Shown here in pieces: positions 46,146 to 58,809 of a DNA stretch of 64,000 nt. The number at the start of each line of letters is the position of its first letter. Position 1 is the stretch's first letter. The DNA is from Protula sp. h YS-2021. Its lineage: Eukaryota; Annelida; Polychaeta; Sabellida; Serpulidae. The notes below the pieces were generated by a model. That model made no database searches. It saw only the letters and a list, made by a program, of their open reading frames with translations, and was not told the origin of the DNA. Both the position numbers and the translations under genes were made by a program. Location of the stretch: contig OX457025.1 of NCBI GenBank assembly GCA_949752745.1, forward strand, positions 45,863,601 through 45,927,600, read 5' to 3'.

Positions 46146-46910
46146 TTCACTCATCACACCAAGACAAAAATTTAGCTTTACTCATCACACCAAGACAAAA
46201 ACTTAGCTTTACTCATCACACCAAGATAAAAACTTAGCTTTACTCATCACACCAAGATAAAAACTTAGCTTTACTCATCACACCAAGACAAAAACTTAGC
46301 TTTACTCATCACACAAAGACAAAAACTTCGCTTTACTCATCACACCAAGACAAAAACTTAGCTTTACTCATCACACCAAGACAAAAACTTTGCTTTGCTC
46401 ATCACACCAAGACAAAAACTTAGCTTTACTCATCACACCAAGATAAAAACTTAGCTTTACTCATCACACCAAGATAAAAACTTAGCTTTACTCATCACAC
46501 CAAGATAAAAACTTAGCTTTACTCATCACACCAAGACAAAAACTTCGATTTACTCATCACACCAAGACAAAAACTTAGCTTTACTCATCACACCAAGACA
46601 AAAACTTTGCTTTGCTCATCACACCAAGACAAAAACAGCTTTACTCATCACACCAAGACAAAAACTTAGCTTTACTCATCACACCAAGACAAGAACTTAG
46701 CTTTACTGCTCACACAAGGACAAAAATTTAGCTTTGCTCAACACACCAAGACAACCTAGCTTTACTCCTCACGCCAAGATAAAAACTTAGCTTTACTCAT
46801 CACATCAAGACAGAAACCAAGCATTACTGATCACACCAAGACAAAAACTTAGCTTTAGTCATCACACCAAGTCAAAAAATCTTAGCTTTACTCATCAGAT
46901 CAAGACAGAA
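46146..46910 (+). repeat. 31-bp satellite, about 24 copies
   Basis: The unit is cttagctttactcatcacac then caagacaaaaa. Copies in the middle are almost identical; those after about 46690 are increasingly mutated. There are no spacers between units, so it is not a CRISPR array. Confidence 0.95.
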
Positions 46911-47560
46911 ATCGTTTTCTTCATGAGACTAAAACAACAACATATCTTTACTTTTCAGACTTTTCACAGTTGATATTTGTTCAATTATTAACATACGTGT
47001 GACATTGTTTTGGGAACGGCTTTAAAAATAAAAGGGCCCTGTGATTCCAGGAAATGTGATTCTTGATTTACAAGTAGAAATCTTCGTGGAACTTGTGTTT
47101 TCTAACTGCAAGCCTAAACAATTAAATGGTTACCCATTCAGTTTCTAGTTGTTAAAGCCAAAAACGAAAGTGACACCTGGTCTCGGTTGATCCATGACTG
47201 GCAGAAAATTACACGTGTTTTATCCATTACAAGACAACGAATGGAAAACTAATTTTGTTCGGAATGTTGCCGTGTCTTTCTTTTGATGAAAGGGCCGTGA
47301 GTCCCCGTGTAAACACTACTCGCCACACTGATAATGAGAGATTCGCAAAAGCATCCTGCGATAGAGCACTGCTCTATCTCCAGGCATCACGGAGTGGGCT
47401 CATTAACATCACTTCAAAGGGATCCTGGGATAACCCCGCTTCAAGGTGTTAATTGCCCAACGCCACATGTATTTGAATGTTTTTTTTTCTTTTTCAATGT
47501 AGCTTTAATTTGTATTCCGTTAGACCGTACACCCCGAAACAACACAAAAAGTAAAATATA

Positions 47561-47720
47561 ATGGATACTTGGTTTGATGACGAAACTTTTAAATTAATAG
47601 ATCTCTATAAAGAAAAGATATTCTGTGGAAAGAAACAGCATAAAGACAACCACAAAAAGCAAAAACGAACAACGGCTTTGAAGGAAATGGCTGAAAAATG
47701 TGGCAAATCTCTGTATCCAT
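47561..47720 (+). pseudogene. MADF-domain fragment
   Basis: From the ATG at 47561 the frame reads MDTWFDDETFKLIDLYKEKI...KKQKRTTALKEMAEKCGKSL. This resembles the start of a MADF (Myb/SANT-like) domain: acidic W.DE....LI..Y, then a basic K..KR..AL.E.A. The usual LWD is replaced by FCG, and the second half of the domain is missing. Such domains accompany Harbinger/PIF transposons and also occur in host transcription factors. It could be a first exon or a relic. Confidence 0.4.
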
Positions 47721-48148
47721 GGCCTCGCCCAACACGTTTATTTCTTCCGATGTATTCTTTTGATTTTTTTTTTGCAAGTCAATGCAATAATTATGCGGGA
47801 AAGTATATTTATTTCTCTTCAAGTCCCCCATCCTTGAAACTTAGATATATATGATGTGTTTTTACATTGCATTCATTATTTCAATATAGATAGGGAGCAG
47901 GGAGCAGTAAAAATCCTCTGTGTAAATACCTCAGGGATCAAGCTCATTAAGTCAAGATGGAGTTGTAAAATCGCCCTGTGTAAACTAGCAAGAGGCACAG
48001 GTCATAAAACGCAGGCGTTTTTGATAGGACTTTAAAAAGAATCGTGAAAACACCGCTTAAATTACAATCACACAAAATGACTTAGCAACAAACTCCTCTC
48101 TTTTGAAGGACTTCGCCATTGTCTCTTGGGAAAGCGGTACACTATGCA

Positions 48149-50272
48149 ATTCCATTTTCACATTTATTAAGACAATTACATATTTTATATTGATATTAAG
48201 AATTCATTTTTTATTTCAAAAATTCTTTTTCTGATTTCAAGAATTTATTTTTTCCTGTCTGTAGTTATATTTTTGAGATATCTAAATATATTTTTGATCT
48301 GAAAAAATTAATTTTTTATATTAATAAATACTTCGAGATTTGAAAAATATATACTTATATCAAAATAAATTAATGATGTCTAAGTAATTTTTAGAGATGA
48401 AAAGTTCAGCTCTTGATAGTGAAAATGAAATATTTGACAGCAAAACTTCCATTTTATTGATATCAAGAATTTATATATCAGTTTCTAAAATGAGATTCTT
48501 TCATTCCATTTTCACATTTATTAAGACAATTACATATTTTATATTGATATTAAGAATTCATTTTTTATTTCAAAAATTCTTTTTCTGATTTCAAGAATTT
48601 ATTTTTTCCTGTCTGTAGTTATATTTTTGAGATATCTAAATATATTTTTGATCTGAAAAAATTAATTTTTTATATTAATAAATACTTCGAGATTTGAAAA
48701 ATATATACTTATATCAAAATAAATTAATGATGTCTAAGTAATTTTTAGAGATGAAAAGTTCAGCTCTTGATAGTGAAAATGAAATATTTGACAGCAAAAC
48801 TTCCATTTTATTGATATCAAGAATTTATATATCAGTTTCTAAAATGAGATTCTTTCATTCCATTTTCACATTTATTAAGACAATTACATATTTTATATTG
48901 ATATTAAGAATTCATTTTTTATTTCAAAAATTCTTTTTCTGATTTCAAGAATTTATTTTTTCCTGTCTGTAGTTATATTTTTGAGATATCTAAATATATT
49001 TTTGATCTGAAAAAATTAATTTTTTATATTAATAAATACTTCGAGATTTGAAAAATATATACTTATATCAAAATAAATTAATGATGTCTAAGTAATTTTT
49101 AGAGATGAAAAGTTCAGCTCTTGATAGTGAAAATGAAATATTTGACAGCAAAACTTCCATTTTATTGATATCAAGAATTTATATATCAGTTTCTAAAATG
49201 AGATTCTTTCATTCCATTTTCACATTTATTAAGACAATTACATATTTTATATTGATATTAAGAATTCATTTTTTATTTCAAAAATTCTTTTTCTGATTTC
49301 AAGAATTTATTTTTTCCTGTCTGTAGTTATATTTTTGAGATATCTAAATATATTTTTGATCTGAAAAAATTAATTTTTTATATTAATAAATACTTCGAGA
49401 TTTGAAAAATATATACTTATATCAAAATAAATTAATGATGTCTAAGTAATTTTTAGAGATGAAAAGTTCAGCTCTTGATAGTGAAAATGAAATATTTGAC
49501 AGCAAAACTTCCATTTTATTGATATCAAGAATTTATATATCAGTTTCTAAAATGAGATTCTTTCATTCCATTTTCACATTTATTAAGACAATTACATATT
49601 TTATATTGATATTAAGAATTCATTTTTTATTTCAAAAATTCTTTTTCTGATTTCAAGAATTTATTTTTTCCTGTCTGTAGTTATATTTTTGAGATATCTA
49701 AATATATTTTTGATCTGAAAAAATTAATTTTTTATATTAATAAATACTTCGAGATTTGAAAAATATATACTTATATCAAAATAAATTAATGATGTCTAAG
49801 TAATTTTTAGAGATGAAAAGTTCAGCTCTTGATAGTGAAAATGAAATATTTGACAGCAAAACTTCCATTTTATTGATATCAAGAATTTATATATCAGTTT
49901 CTAAAATGAGATTCTTTCATTCCATTTTCACATTTATTAAGACAATTACATATTTTATATTGATATTAAGAATTCATTTTTTATTTCAAAAATTCTTTTT
50001 CTGATTTCAAGAATTTATTTTTTCCTGTCTGTAGTTATATTTTTGAGATATCTAAATATATTTTTGATCTGAAAAAATTAATTTTTTATATTAATAAATA
50101 CTTCGAGATTTGAAAAATATATACTTATATCAAAATAAATTAATGATGTCTAAGTAATTTTTAGAGATGAAAAGTTCAGCTCTTGATAGTGAAAATGAAA
50201 TATTTGACAGCAAAACTTCCATTTTATTGATATCAAGAATTTATATATCAGTTTCTAAAATGAGATTCTTTC
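48149..50272 (+). repeat. 354-bp AT-rich satellite, exactly six units
   Basis: Homology starts at attccattttcac (48149) and ends at gagattctttc (50272): 2,124 bp = 6 x 354. Units look identical base for base wherever compared. Each unit is built from degenerate words such as tgatatcaagaatttat and tgatttcaagaattt, spaced about 20-30 bases. The surrounding DNA to about 50700 contains the same words. A 63-codon frame repeated in the units is a by-product. Confidence 0.95.
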
Positions 50273-51050
50273 TATTTATGTTTTGAAATATACAACTGAT
50301 TTTTTATCTAAAAATATTTGCTATTAGATATCAGTTATTTTTTATATCTAAACTTCTGAAATAAATGTGCGTGAATCAAATAATGACTGGCCTGTCTATG
50401 CACAATCTTTATTTTCATCTTTAGTGCACAAAGTAGCAGTTCTTGAGCTAAAAACATGGTGTTCTTATTACTGTTATCAATAATTATAAGATTTTCGTCT
50501 TCAAAATTTAATTGACGATTTGTTTTATATTTTATTTAACTGTGTGCATCCCTTAAGAGTGTAAAGTTTTTTTTCTCTCAAAAATAATGTTTTGCTATCT
50601 AAAACACAATTGTTGATAGCACAATATAAATTAATGAGATCAATATTGATTTACTTACATCTTAATTGTATTTTGATATCAAGAACTAAACACTCAATGC
50701 GAAAGTGGCATTCCATGGTATATGACTTTACAATCATGGAAATTTTCACCCTTCTCTAGACATAAACGTCATTACTTTCTTGCAAAGTGACCATGACCAT
50801 GGGTGGTTCGTTTTGATTTTGGAAACCCAGTGCACTCTTTGGTGCATCATTTAGATCAGAGAATGGCAAGCAGCAAATTTTAGCATCACCAGAGTTTTCA
50901 AGCATTCACTCATTATTGACATTGGGCAATTACTGACATTCTGATTTAGGGATCTGTTTGCTTGGCAGAATTCTTCTGGGGTATGTCCCAGACCCTGTTA
51001 TCACAATGATTGCTTTATCGTTGAAGCCATCTCATTTGTGCTGCTAATAC
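50273..51050. other. AT-rich, no gene
   Basis: Contains scattered gatatc/tgatatcaagaac words like those in the satellite unit up to about 50690. No gene seen. Confidence 0.5.
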
Positions 51051-51307
51051 TTGGGAAATGACTTGACTTATATGCAGCACCGGTTACCTCGTCAATGCTG
51101 ACAAATTACATGCGACCTCAAACGTAAACATCGGCACCAAACACGAGACCATAACGCTGCGTCATTGGTTGGACGACATCCGCGCCTGACTGGCGTAGCC
51201 AAACGTTGAATGTAGACTCCAGGTATGCGGTGCCCTCCTCCACGAGGACTCAGTTAATCTAAACGCAATTCCACTGAAGACCATATACGACAACTTAAGG
51301 GACATTA

Positions 51308-51514
51308 TCAGTAGTGCTCACTTACGCAGGCATAGCTAAGGCATGCATCCGTGGCTAAAGCATTGCGTAAGGATCCAGCAGAGAAATCGAGACAAAAACG
51401 TGATTCATCATGAAAAAAAGTTGATCCAGTCAACCGCTCGTAGGCATTGAATAGCCAAAGTCTCTCACAAAATGGATTTGGGTCATCCGGCTCTCCACCT
51501 TTCAAACCGCCCAT
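51308..51514 (-). pseudogene. Possible Tc1-like transposase fragment
   Basis: On minus, STFFHDESRFCLDFSAGSLR resembles the second catalytic-Asp block of Tc1-type transposases (FTDESRF.L...DGR.RVWR). No other catalytic block is readable in neighbouring frames, so the assignment is tentative. Confidence 0.35.
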
Positions 51515-51699
51515 TAAGGATCACGCTTGTGACACCATCGGCATGGTAATCAGTGGAGGGAAATTCAATATTTCAATGTTCTTGTTTAGCAAAACCTTAC
51601 AATTTACATTTAACTTTAAACCATGCGTGTTGTTCATGTTGCTTCAAGCAAAAAGCGTAGAAAGCGGGTGATTGAATAGAAAAAGCTGTTAGAACAATT

Positions 51700-54600
51700 A
51701 ACGTATGGACCACAGACGCTCCTGCATACAAGTAACATAAAAGAAATTGTCAATCTACATCATCCCGTTGCTTGATTTTTCATGCACGACGGCTGTCATG
51801 CATTTAGAAAAGTAGTGCAATGATGCGCACTAACTATTCGCTTATTTCAAATAGGGCTTCATTTACATCGGATCTCAGAATCACGAAACAAGAGACAGCT
51901 GTTCGCTCAAGCAAGCTCTGTAATGGACAGGGTATAACTTCTTCCAGAAGCCCCACAGACACTCTTAATCGAGTCATTCACCACAAAGGGCGAGCGAGAC
52001 CTGGTAACTGAAGATCATCTGTTTTCCCCTTGGCACTGCTCACAAGATGGTGCTGAAATTTATGCCTAGATAACTACATACCTTGATAACCATTCCTACA
52101 AAAGTCTTCAATAACTGGCTCTACTGATAAAAATATTGCATTGCATTAACGGGAACAAATTTTCTTGTGTTACCCTGAGTTTATTTTTTATTTAGGTGTG
52201 TATTTAAGTTGAAATGTATTCTCTGTTGTAATGGTAGTGTAAAGTCCACCTAATAGTGTCATTTTAAAGCTGTTTGAAAGAAGAATCAGACCTTGATAGC
52301 TAAACAAAACACGTTAAGAGATCGGGATAACTCATAAAGATATTAACTGTTGTTATTTTTCTGAGATGCATATCCCACTTGTCTGCTGTTGTCCAATGTA
52401 GAAATCTACTAAACTGACTTTCTGTCAGGTTTTCTTTCAGAATATTGACTCAGTGGATGTAGAAATAATGCAACGGTTTCAGGCATCTGTGTTCTATTAA
52501 TGTTTATGGCGGCTGTTACAGGCATTTGAATTAGAAACAAGCAGCATTGTTATGTTGCGATTAAAAAATAAGATGCACAACCTGAAACATATGTGAAAGG
52601 ATTAACAGTTAAAAGAATAAAAATTTAAATGTTCTGGAACTTTTTAAAGCAAAACACAAAAGCATAATGACGAAAAATTTAAAGCCTTTTTACTTAATGG
52701 GTGATACTGCATAACAAAATTTAAAAAAATGTAATGACGTCTGAATTAATATTTTTTTACAAGAACACAATCCGAAATGCTACGGCTTTTGTGGTTGAAA
52801 ATAAACATATAAGTAATACAGGCTCACCACAACTTTCGCAGCCCTATTTAAAACACAATCATCGCTAATACTCATTCAACAGATACCCGAATTTACAAAC
52901 ATGACAAAATTTTTCGTAACGTTATTTTTTTAAATAAATAAATGAAAACTGTGCCATAATGCAATCTTAAAAAAGTACAGGTTTATTGTGTTATTTTGGC
53001 TTCATGAGAAATGGAGCTTGAAGACATTTTGGTAAATTTTGTCACTAACTTGGATGGAAATTGTCAAAGTGCACTTGGATTTCATGAGCTTCTGTACGCT
53101 TCCCGGTGACTCTTAATTAATAGCCACATCTCACTCAAGGTCGGGCACCGCATATTCGAAGTTTTCTTCGTTGCAGATAATTTTTTTGCAGATTTTCATC
53201 TCTAGCGTCATACCACATCAATGGGACTTCAGTTTGTTAACTGACCGTTGGAATGCCAGTTCAATGCATTTTATTAACCTTAAGTAAGATAATCTCCTAA
53301 TCTTCAAAATTAAAATACCTCCCTAAGATTTTTATCAGGAAAGATGTGTATTGTGAGTATGTTTAACAGCGTGGGGCCTGTTAAGAAGCGGCTCACAGAA
53401 GTGTACTTCATTATTGATCGGTTTACAGTTTTATGTCAACATTTTAAAATTGCACAGGCAGATGAGGAACAGCACAGATATTACGTCTGTGTCGTTTATG
53501 AACCTCATTCGAGCTTCACATCACGGCGACATTAGGAGTCTTACAGTGTAATAATGACTTAAGCTTAATGGCACATGTCCGACAAGTGTGTTAGCCGTGG
53601 CACCGTTCTTGCTTGACAGGGATTAAACGTATTTACTCTCAAGTGTATATAAGCATCACGTGCAGAGAATTTAAAAAAAAAATCGAAGTAAGAAACTTAG
53701 CAACGGGTAACTTTGTTTGTTCAGGATATTTTAGTCTCCTTAAAATAAGTTTAACGAAAGAATCTTCCAGCACTGTCGCAACGTCTAAATTAGCTGAGAA
53801 ATATGAATAAGTAAACCTCCAATATAATTCAATATTTTCTGAAACGCAATACATGACTTGGCTAAAAATACAACATATCGTCGTAAATTTTGTGCGATAA
53901 CTGAAAAAAATTTTGGCATACAGTGTGAACAGCAAATATGCCCTTAGTTAAGTCATGCGGTTGTGATATGTACCTTGTGCATATTGTAAGCGTGTGTTTA
54001 GTAGAACTGCTCTGTCTGAAAATTTTGTAAAACATATTTTATGTAACAAAATAAAGGAAAAACGTCTCTGCGAATTATCAAGTGTGAGAGAAATGCAAAA
54101 ACATAATTGACATCTGGACCTGGGTCGGCACCTAATTTGTTAGCTAAAGCCAGAAACGAACTTTTGGCATTTTGTCATGCCACCTGGATGTTAAATCCGG
54201 GAGACTGTTCTCCTTTAGCTATGTAAACGCACTGCTACTAAACGAATACAAAGGACATAGACAGAGCAGTTCTCTCAGACATCGGTGCAGTTTCACATCC
54301 TTACTTTTTCCAGTGTTAACTGCGACGGAAATGATGTGATTATCATGCGTGGCTTTTGTTCTTTTACCAAGCAATTTTGGTGCTAGGGACATTGGAAATT
54401 GTAACTTAAAGAACTGTTTTTGTCCCAGTTAACATTACCGGCACCTTTAAGACAATTGCCACACGAAATTACAGCGTTCGGTTTACTCCCTTTAAATTCC
54501 TTCGTTATTGAGACACTGGGAGAGTCATCCGTGCAGTAATAAAATCAGTCTAAATCTTTGTGAAATTCGGGATCCAGTTTCAACTGCGCATCCAAATGGG

Positions 54601-55425
54601 AATCTTACGAAGATCGCAACGTGTTGAAGTTGTCCATCCGCCTCGAATGCACATAGAGGGATGTTGCATTTCTCGTATGAGTAACTGTACCTGGCGTTTG
54701 GAAGCTAACGTGTGGCTTCACTTGCCATTCTTTCAGTTCTGTTGGTAGACTTCTTCTTTTTTTTCAGTGGGTATTACCATAGTAAAATCTTGGAAATGAG
54801 CAAAATCCCGAGAAAAGTAATAGTGGTTGTAGATGGAGATAAGATATTCCTGTGAATATCCAGGCATTTGGAGACAGACTTATCTGTTTGTGCGTCATTT
54901 TAAGACCAGTTTTATATCGGGCATTTTCTACCTTTTTTGTCACGAATTCGGCCAGAGTTTCAGCACAGGGCAATGCAAACCTGACTCTGTCTCAAAATAA
55001 GTCTTTTTGAGAAATTAAACCGTTGACGGAAACATTGGACGTAGGTTAAATGACAGATTCACTACTAAACGCATATCTTTTGAATATTTTCCAAAGGTGG
55101 CTTTGTAAAGGGAGCAGGGCATTAACACCAATATCAGTTTTGATGTCTTCATCACCATGATCAGTGGCAGCAGAGATACGATTGTAATCAGAACTGACAC
55201 CAGTAGGTGTCAGAGGAGTAAGATCTGAACCGAGAGGTCATCCATATTCTAGAAATTCAACCCAGACTTTTAAGACTTATGAGTTATGAAAAAATTCTTT
55301 CTGTGCAAAGAAAAAAAGGAAAAATAGATAATGTCATGTCATGAAAAAAATGGATTACGTCATTGTCCTTAGTTACAAAATATTAGTTTCCTTCAATAAG
55401 CGTATTCCCTCAATAAGCGTATTGG
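51700..55425. other. Long stretch without recognisable features
   Basis: AT-rich. No gene, RNA or strong repeat seen. A minus-strand frame around 55010-55235 and short plus frames were examined and not accepted. Confidence 0.5.
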
Positions 55426-55429
55426 TTTA

Positions 55430-55740
55430 TGTTTCGGGGGGGGGGGGGCACTCAACTACCAACTGGTTGTCATGCGTGACTGCGACTTTTTAAAACAACC
55501 CGTAAATGCGGAGTGCTAATTTTGAAATAATACTCCTTTCCTAGCCAAACGCGGAGTGAAATTCTGAAATAGCCCCCCCCCTCTTCTTTTGTAGGAAACG
55601 CAGAGTACTGAATGAGAAATATCCCCCCTTTTAACGAAATTGGCACTCCTCGCCAAAAAATCACCTCCCTTTCTCCGCATTTTTTTTTTTTTTGGACACG
55701 CATGATAACACATGAGATACCAAGTGATACCCCCCCTGGG
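55430..55740 (-). mobile_element. Poly(G)-terminated MITE, copy A
   Basis: Left end G13 then CACTCAAC and tgtcatgcgtgactgcgac; right end cacgcatgataacacatgag then ataccaagtgataccccccc. The interior has three capcgcggagt-like blocks (aaatgcggagtgc, aaacgcggagtg, aaacgcagagtac). It is the inverted counterpart of 57432-57752. Confidence 0.7.
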
Positions 55741-55779
55741 GTTTATGTGCATTCGGCATGCGAAATCACGACGTGTGTG

Positions 55780-57430
55780 TGTGTAATAACTAACCCAAAC
55801 CGGAAGAAAACAGAGTCATAAACACACTAACAATTCAATAAAATAATATCCACCATCTAAGTCTATTGTGCAAGTCTTTTTCTTCATCAAGAAGAGCCTT
55901 TAGCCAAGTTTAACGTCAGCCACCATAATGCTGGATTGCGATCACGCCTGCCAATATATGTGACTTAATTAATTTGGAATGAATTTCCGGGAAGTCTTTT
56001 ATAATGGGTTAACAGGATTCCCTAATTCCATATCCGAGTAACTGACAGAAACTCGATTTGCTATGAACAAGGCACCACATCTACACTCTACAAAGTGTCT
56101 ATAATCTGGAAACCTTTGAATTGTAGGGATAATGAATGTCTGTTTGTCGACGCATGTTTAAAATCTGGACAAACAAAGAGTTTGTTTTTTGGTCGAGAAA
56201 AAAAATGCTGTGAAAACTGAAACTTTTAAGCCTGTTGGAATTTAAACTAAGTTGTAACCTGTGGCAGGCATTTGGTTAAGAACTTCTGATATACTTATCT
56301 TTCACACCAGTAACTTAATTGCACTTCATTGAGATATCTTCAGATGTTCGATATATTCCTTCTGTTACCTTCAACGCGTGAAGTTCACTTGGGTTTGAAT
56401 AAAAAACCAAGACAGGTTGCGGAAAGCCTTTTAGTGTAATAAAGCCATTAACTAAATGACATTTGTTTGAGATCTTGTTGGCCAGTGGAGATATTGCATG
56501 TTATATTCAACAGCCGAGGCTAAACATGAGTGTCCGCTGTGACATAAGGAAAACTGTCAGCTGCAAGGGATGACTTAATAAGAATTTAAGGCAGATACTG
56601 CACAGCAACAGGGGGGAGAGAATCTTGCCCTTTACGACACAGCTCAGATAAATTGTGAGGCCGTTTGACTCCAATAAACCACCTCTGATTGGAAACAGAA
56701 TGAAACCAAAAGCGTCCGAGATAAACAGGAGCAGAATCCTTTTATCATGTCCTACTTTAAGGACTAATTTTATATTTCCCATTCGGTAATTCATAGCTCA
56801 TTATATAGTTTTTTCGCAATTCTGTTGACCGTTTATTTTCTTTCTATTTCTTCTTTTGGCTCGAGGATTTCCCAAACTACATCTCCCAGATGGCCTGGAC
56901 TGAGAAAAGCATATCCAGAGGATGGGAGAGACTAGACGACCAGAGAACGGTGGATCTGGATTTGTGTTCTTCCGGATAATGTGAAATTTACAAAAATCGA
57001 TTTACTTCGCAACCGGTAAATACCAGTCTAAGTTCAACAATTTGGTGGAGGGACATTAGCATTATTTTATACATTGCGCAGAGCCTGAGAAAATTTTACT
57101 TTTGTCTGTTCTGGACCTGGTGCTTAGATTCTGTTTATCTGAAAAAACCTGAATATGCAAAGGTCAATCAAATAAAATTAAATTTGTAGCGTTTCATGAT
57201 TCGATGCATTCCGGATCCTTGTGTCCATTGTTTCCATTGCATCACTGTATCAAGAGATGAGCAATAATTTGTTTTCTTATTAAAGTACCAATTAAGCTGG
57301 TCACGTATTTTTGATTTGTAGCCAGGACACTAGTCCGAGTATGTACCGACTAATGAGTTTGTTTACGCTGACATCACAAGCATCACGTAGTAGTGTTGTC
57401 CAAGATGATATATCAAACAGTACTGAAGCC
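55780..57430. other. Non-coding between the two MITE copies
   Basis: No gene accepted. A frame at 56870-56979 ending in TAA follows a pyrimidine-rich stretch but has no known relatives. Confidence 0.45.
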
Positions 57431-57431
57431 T

Positions 57432-57752
57432 AGGGGGGGGGGGGGCACTTGGTATCATATGTGTTACCATGTGTTACCATGTGTGCCCAAAAAATCGCCG
57501 AGAAAGGAGTGTAATTTTGAGGTCAGACGCGGTCCGCGCAGAGTGCCAATTTCGTTAAAAAGAGAAACTTATTTTTAAATACTCAGCGTTACCCACAAAA
57601 GAGGGAGGAGGGGTTCTTTCATAACTGCACTCTGCGTTTGGTTAAAAAAGGAAATACTGGTTCCAGCCTAGCTCTCCACGTTTAGGGGTCGTTTTAAAAA
57701 GTCATGGATACGCATGGTAACCAATTGTTACCTAAGTGCCCCCTCCCCCGGG
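57432..57752 (+). mobile_element. Poly(G)-terminated MITE, copy B
   Basis: Left end G13 then CACTTGGTATCATATGTG; right end acgcatggtaaccaattgtt then acctaagtgccccctccccc. It shares with copy A the terminal cacttggtatc/gataccaagtg, ttcgttaaaa and the crcagagtgc blocks, in opposite orientation. It ends about 450 bases before the globin start. Confidence 0.7.
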
Positions 57753-58201
57753 AGTTGAAGAAGCATATTGTTCAAGAGACAATTGTAGCAAGAATGAACG
57801 CAGAGAGAGGAACACAAATGCTCGCAATGCTGGGGCCCAATAACAAGCGGAGTGATGCTATAAAAGTGAATCACACAGCTGTATTTCTGTGCGATGGAGC
57901 TTTGCTCAAACGTAGCTTAGGCAGCATCGGCGAATTTAACAAGCAAAATAAATTACACATTAAAAAAAATCAGGGTGTCATTAAATAGCGAGTGGATAGC
58001 GATTGTATTTTTGATGTAACGATTCCTGGGTAGAACACGATTGCTTTTTGTGATTTGTTCATGTAAATTTTTCTCATCAAAAAACGTTATGGGTTTAGAA
58101 CAAACTCGTTTGATGAAAACTGTTTAAGTTCCTGGTTGAAAAAGAAACTGTTTCGTACTCAGTCGGAGGTTATGTGCAGTGCGTAGACCGTGCGCGAAAA
58201 G

Positions 58202-58807
58202 ATGGGCTGTACAGCGTCTACTGGTCAGAACAGTCCCGCATTTAAGAACGTCAAAGAAAGGAGTCCTGCGAAGAACGGGGAGCGCCAAATAGTGACGATA
58301 ACTGTCGACGAAAATCAGGTTTTAACAGAGGAAGAAAAGCGTCTTATCCGTGAAACTTGGGCTGTTTTATTGCGGACAAACAAGGAACAGCTTGGGAAAC
58401 GGATATTTCTTCACATTTTTGAAAAGCATCCCGCAGCGAAGTCTTACTTTCCTTTCCGCAATGTTCACGGAGAAGCCTTACTGAAAAACAAGGACTTCAT
58501 CGCGCATGCGTGTCGGTTTGTTCAAATAATCGAAAGTCACGTGGTGAATTTAGACAACTTGCATACAACTGTCATACCCATACTCCGAAATCTTGGACGG
58601 TTCCATACCAGGCACGGGGATTGGTTTAGTGTTCATAATTTCAATCTTTTCATGGAATCCATTTTACTCACGTGGGAAGAAATTCTCGCTCAAAAGTTCA
58701 CAGCGGAAGCGAAGTCGGCTTGGGAAGCATTGCTGGATTTCTTAGTCAAAGGCATGAGCGACGGGTATAACACATTTAAAACTGAAAAACCACATGATCA
58801 CGATTGA
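58202..58807 (+). CDS. Globin-X-like, N-acylated globin (intronless)
   Basis: This is a 201-residue haem globin. An N-terminal extension starts MGCTAS, a classic Gly2 myristoylation plus Cys3 palmitoylation signal, suggesting membrane anchoring as in globin X. The globin fold runs from about 41 to 192: LTEEEKRLIRETW (helix A), Phe83 at CD1, FIAH with distal E7 His102, LGRFH with proximal F8 His135, and W157/W174 in the G and H helices. Both haem-contact histidines are present, so hexacoordination is possible. An in-frame ATG 12 bases upstream (MREK) would bury the MGC signal, so 58202 is preferred. No introns interrupt the fold, unlike most animal globin-X genes. Likely roles are redox, NO or membrane-lipid protection rather than bulk oxygen carriage; this is inferred from the family. 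Confidence 0.92.
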   Translation: MGCTASTGQNSPAFKNVKERSPAKNGERQIVTITVDENQVLTEEEKRLIRETWAVLLRTNKEQLGKRIFLHIFEKHPAAKSYFPFRNVHGEALLKNKDFIAHACRFVQIIESHVVNLDNLHTTVIPILRNLGRFHTRHGDWFSVHNFNLFMESILLTWEEILAQKFTAEAKSAWEALLDFLVKGMSDGYNTFKTEKPHDHD

Positions 58808-58809
58808 TC

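Noticed and set aside
46146..46910. CRISPR-like appearance of regular 31-bp repeats
   Set aside because: Repeats are contiguous with no unique spacers, and the DNA is eukaryotic.
48397..50004. Five identical 63-codon frames spaced 354 bases
   Set aside because: They are the same stretch of the satellite unit repeated. Composition is that of the AT-rich repeat, with no initiation context or family resemblance.
55010..55235. Minus-strand frame of about 60 codons (…ALLPLQSHLWKIFKRY…) ending in a stop
   Set aside because: Coding-like at a glance, but without acceptor, start or recognisable family.
56870..56979. Plus-strand frame (EDFPNYISQMAWTEKS…) after a pyrimidine-rich stretch
   Set aside because: Thirty-nine codons with an acceptor-like cgag. 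No partner exon or homology seen; chance is likelier.
57704..57988. 94-codon plus-strand frame between MITE and globin
   Set aside because: It begins inside the MITE terminus and matches nothing known. Probably chance.
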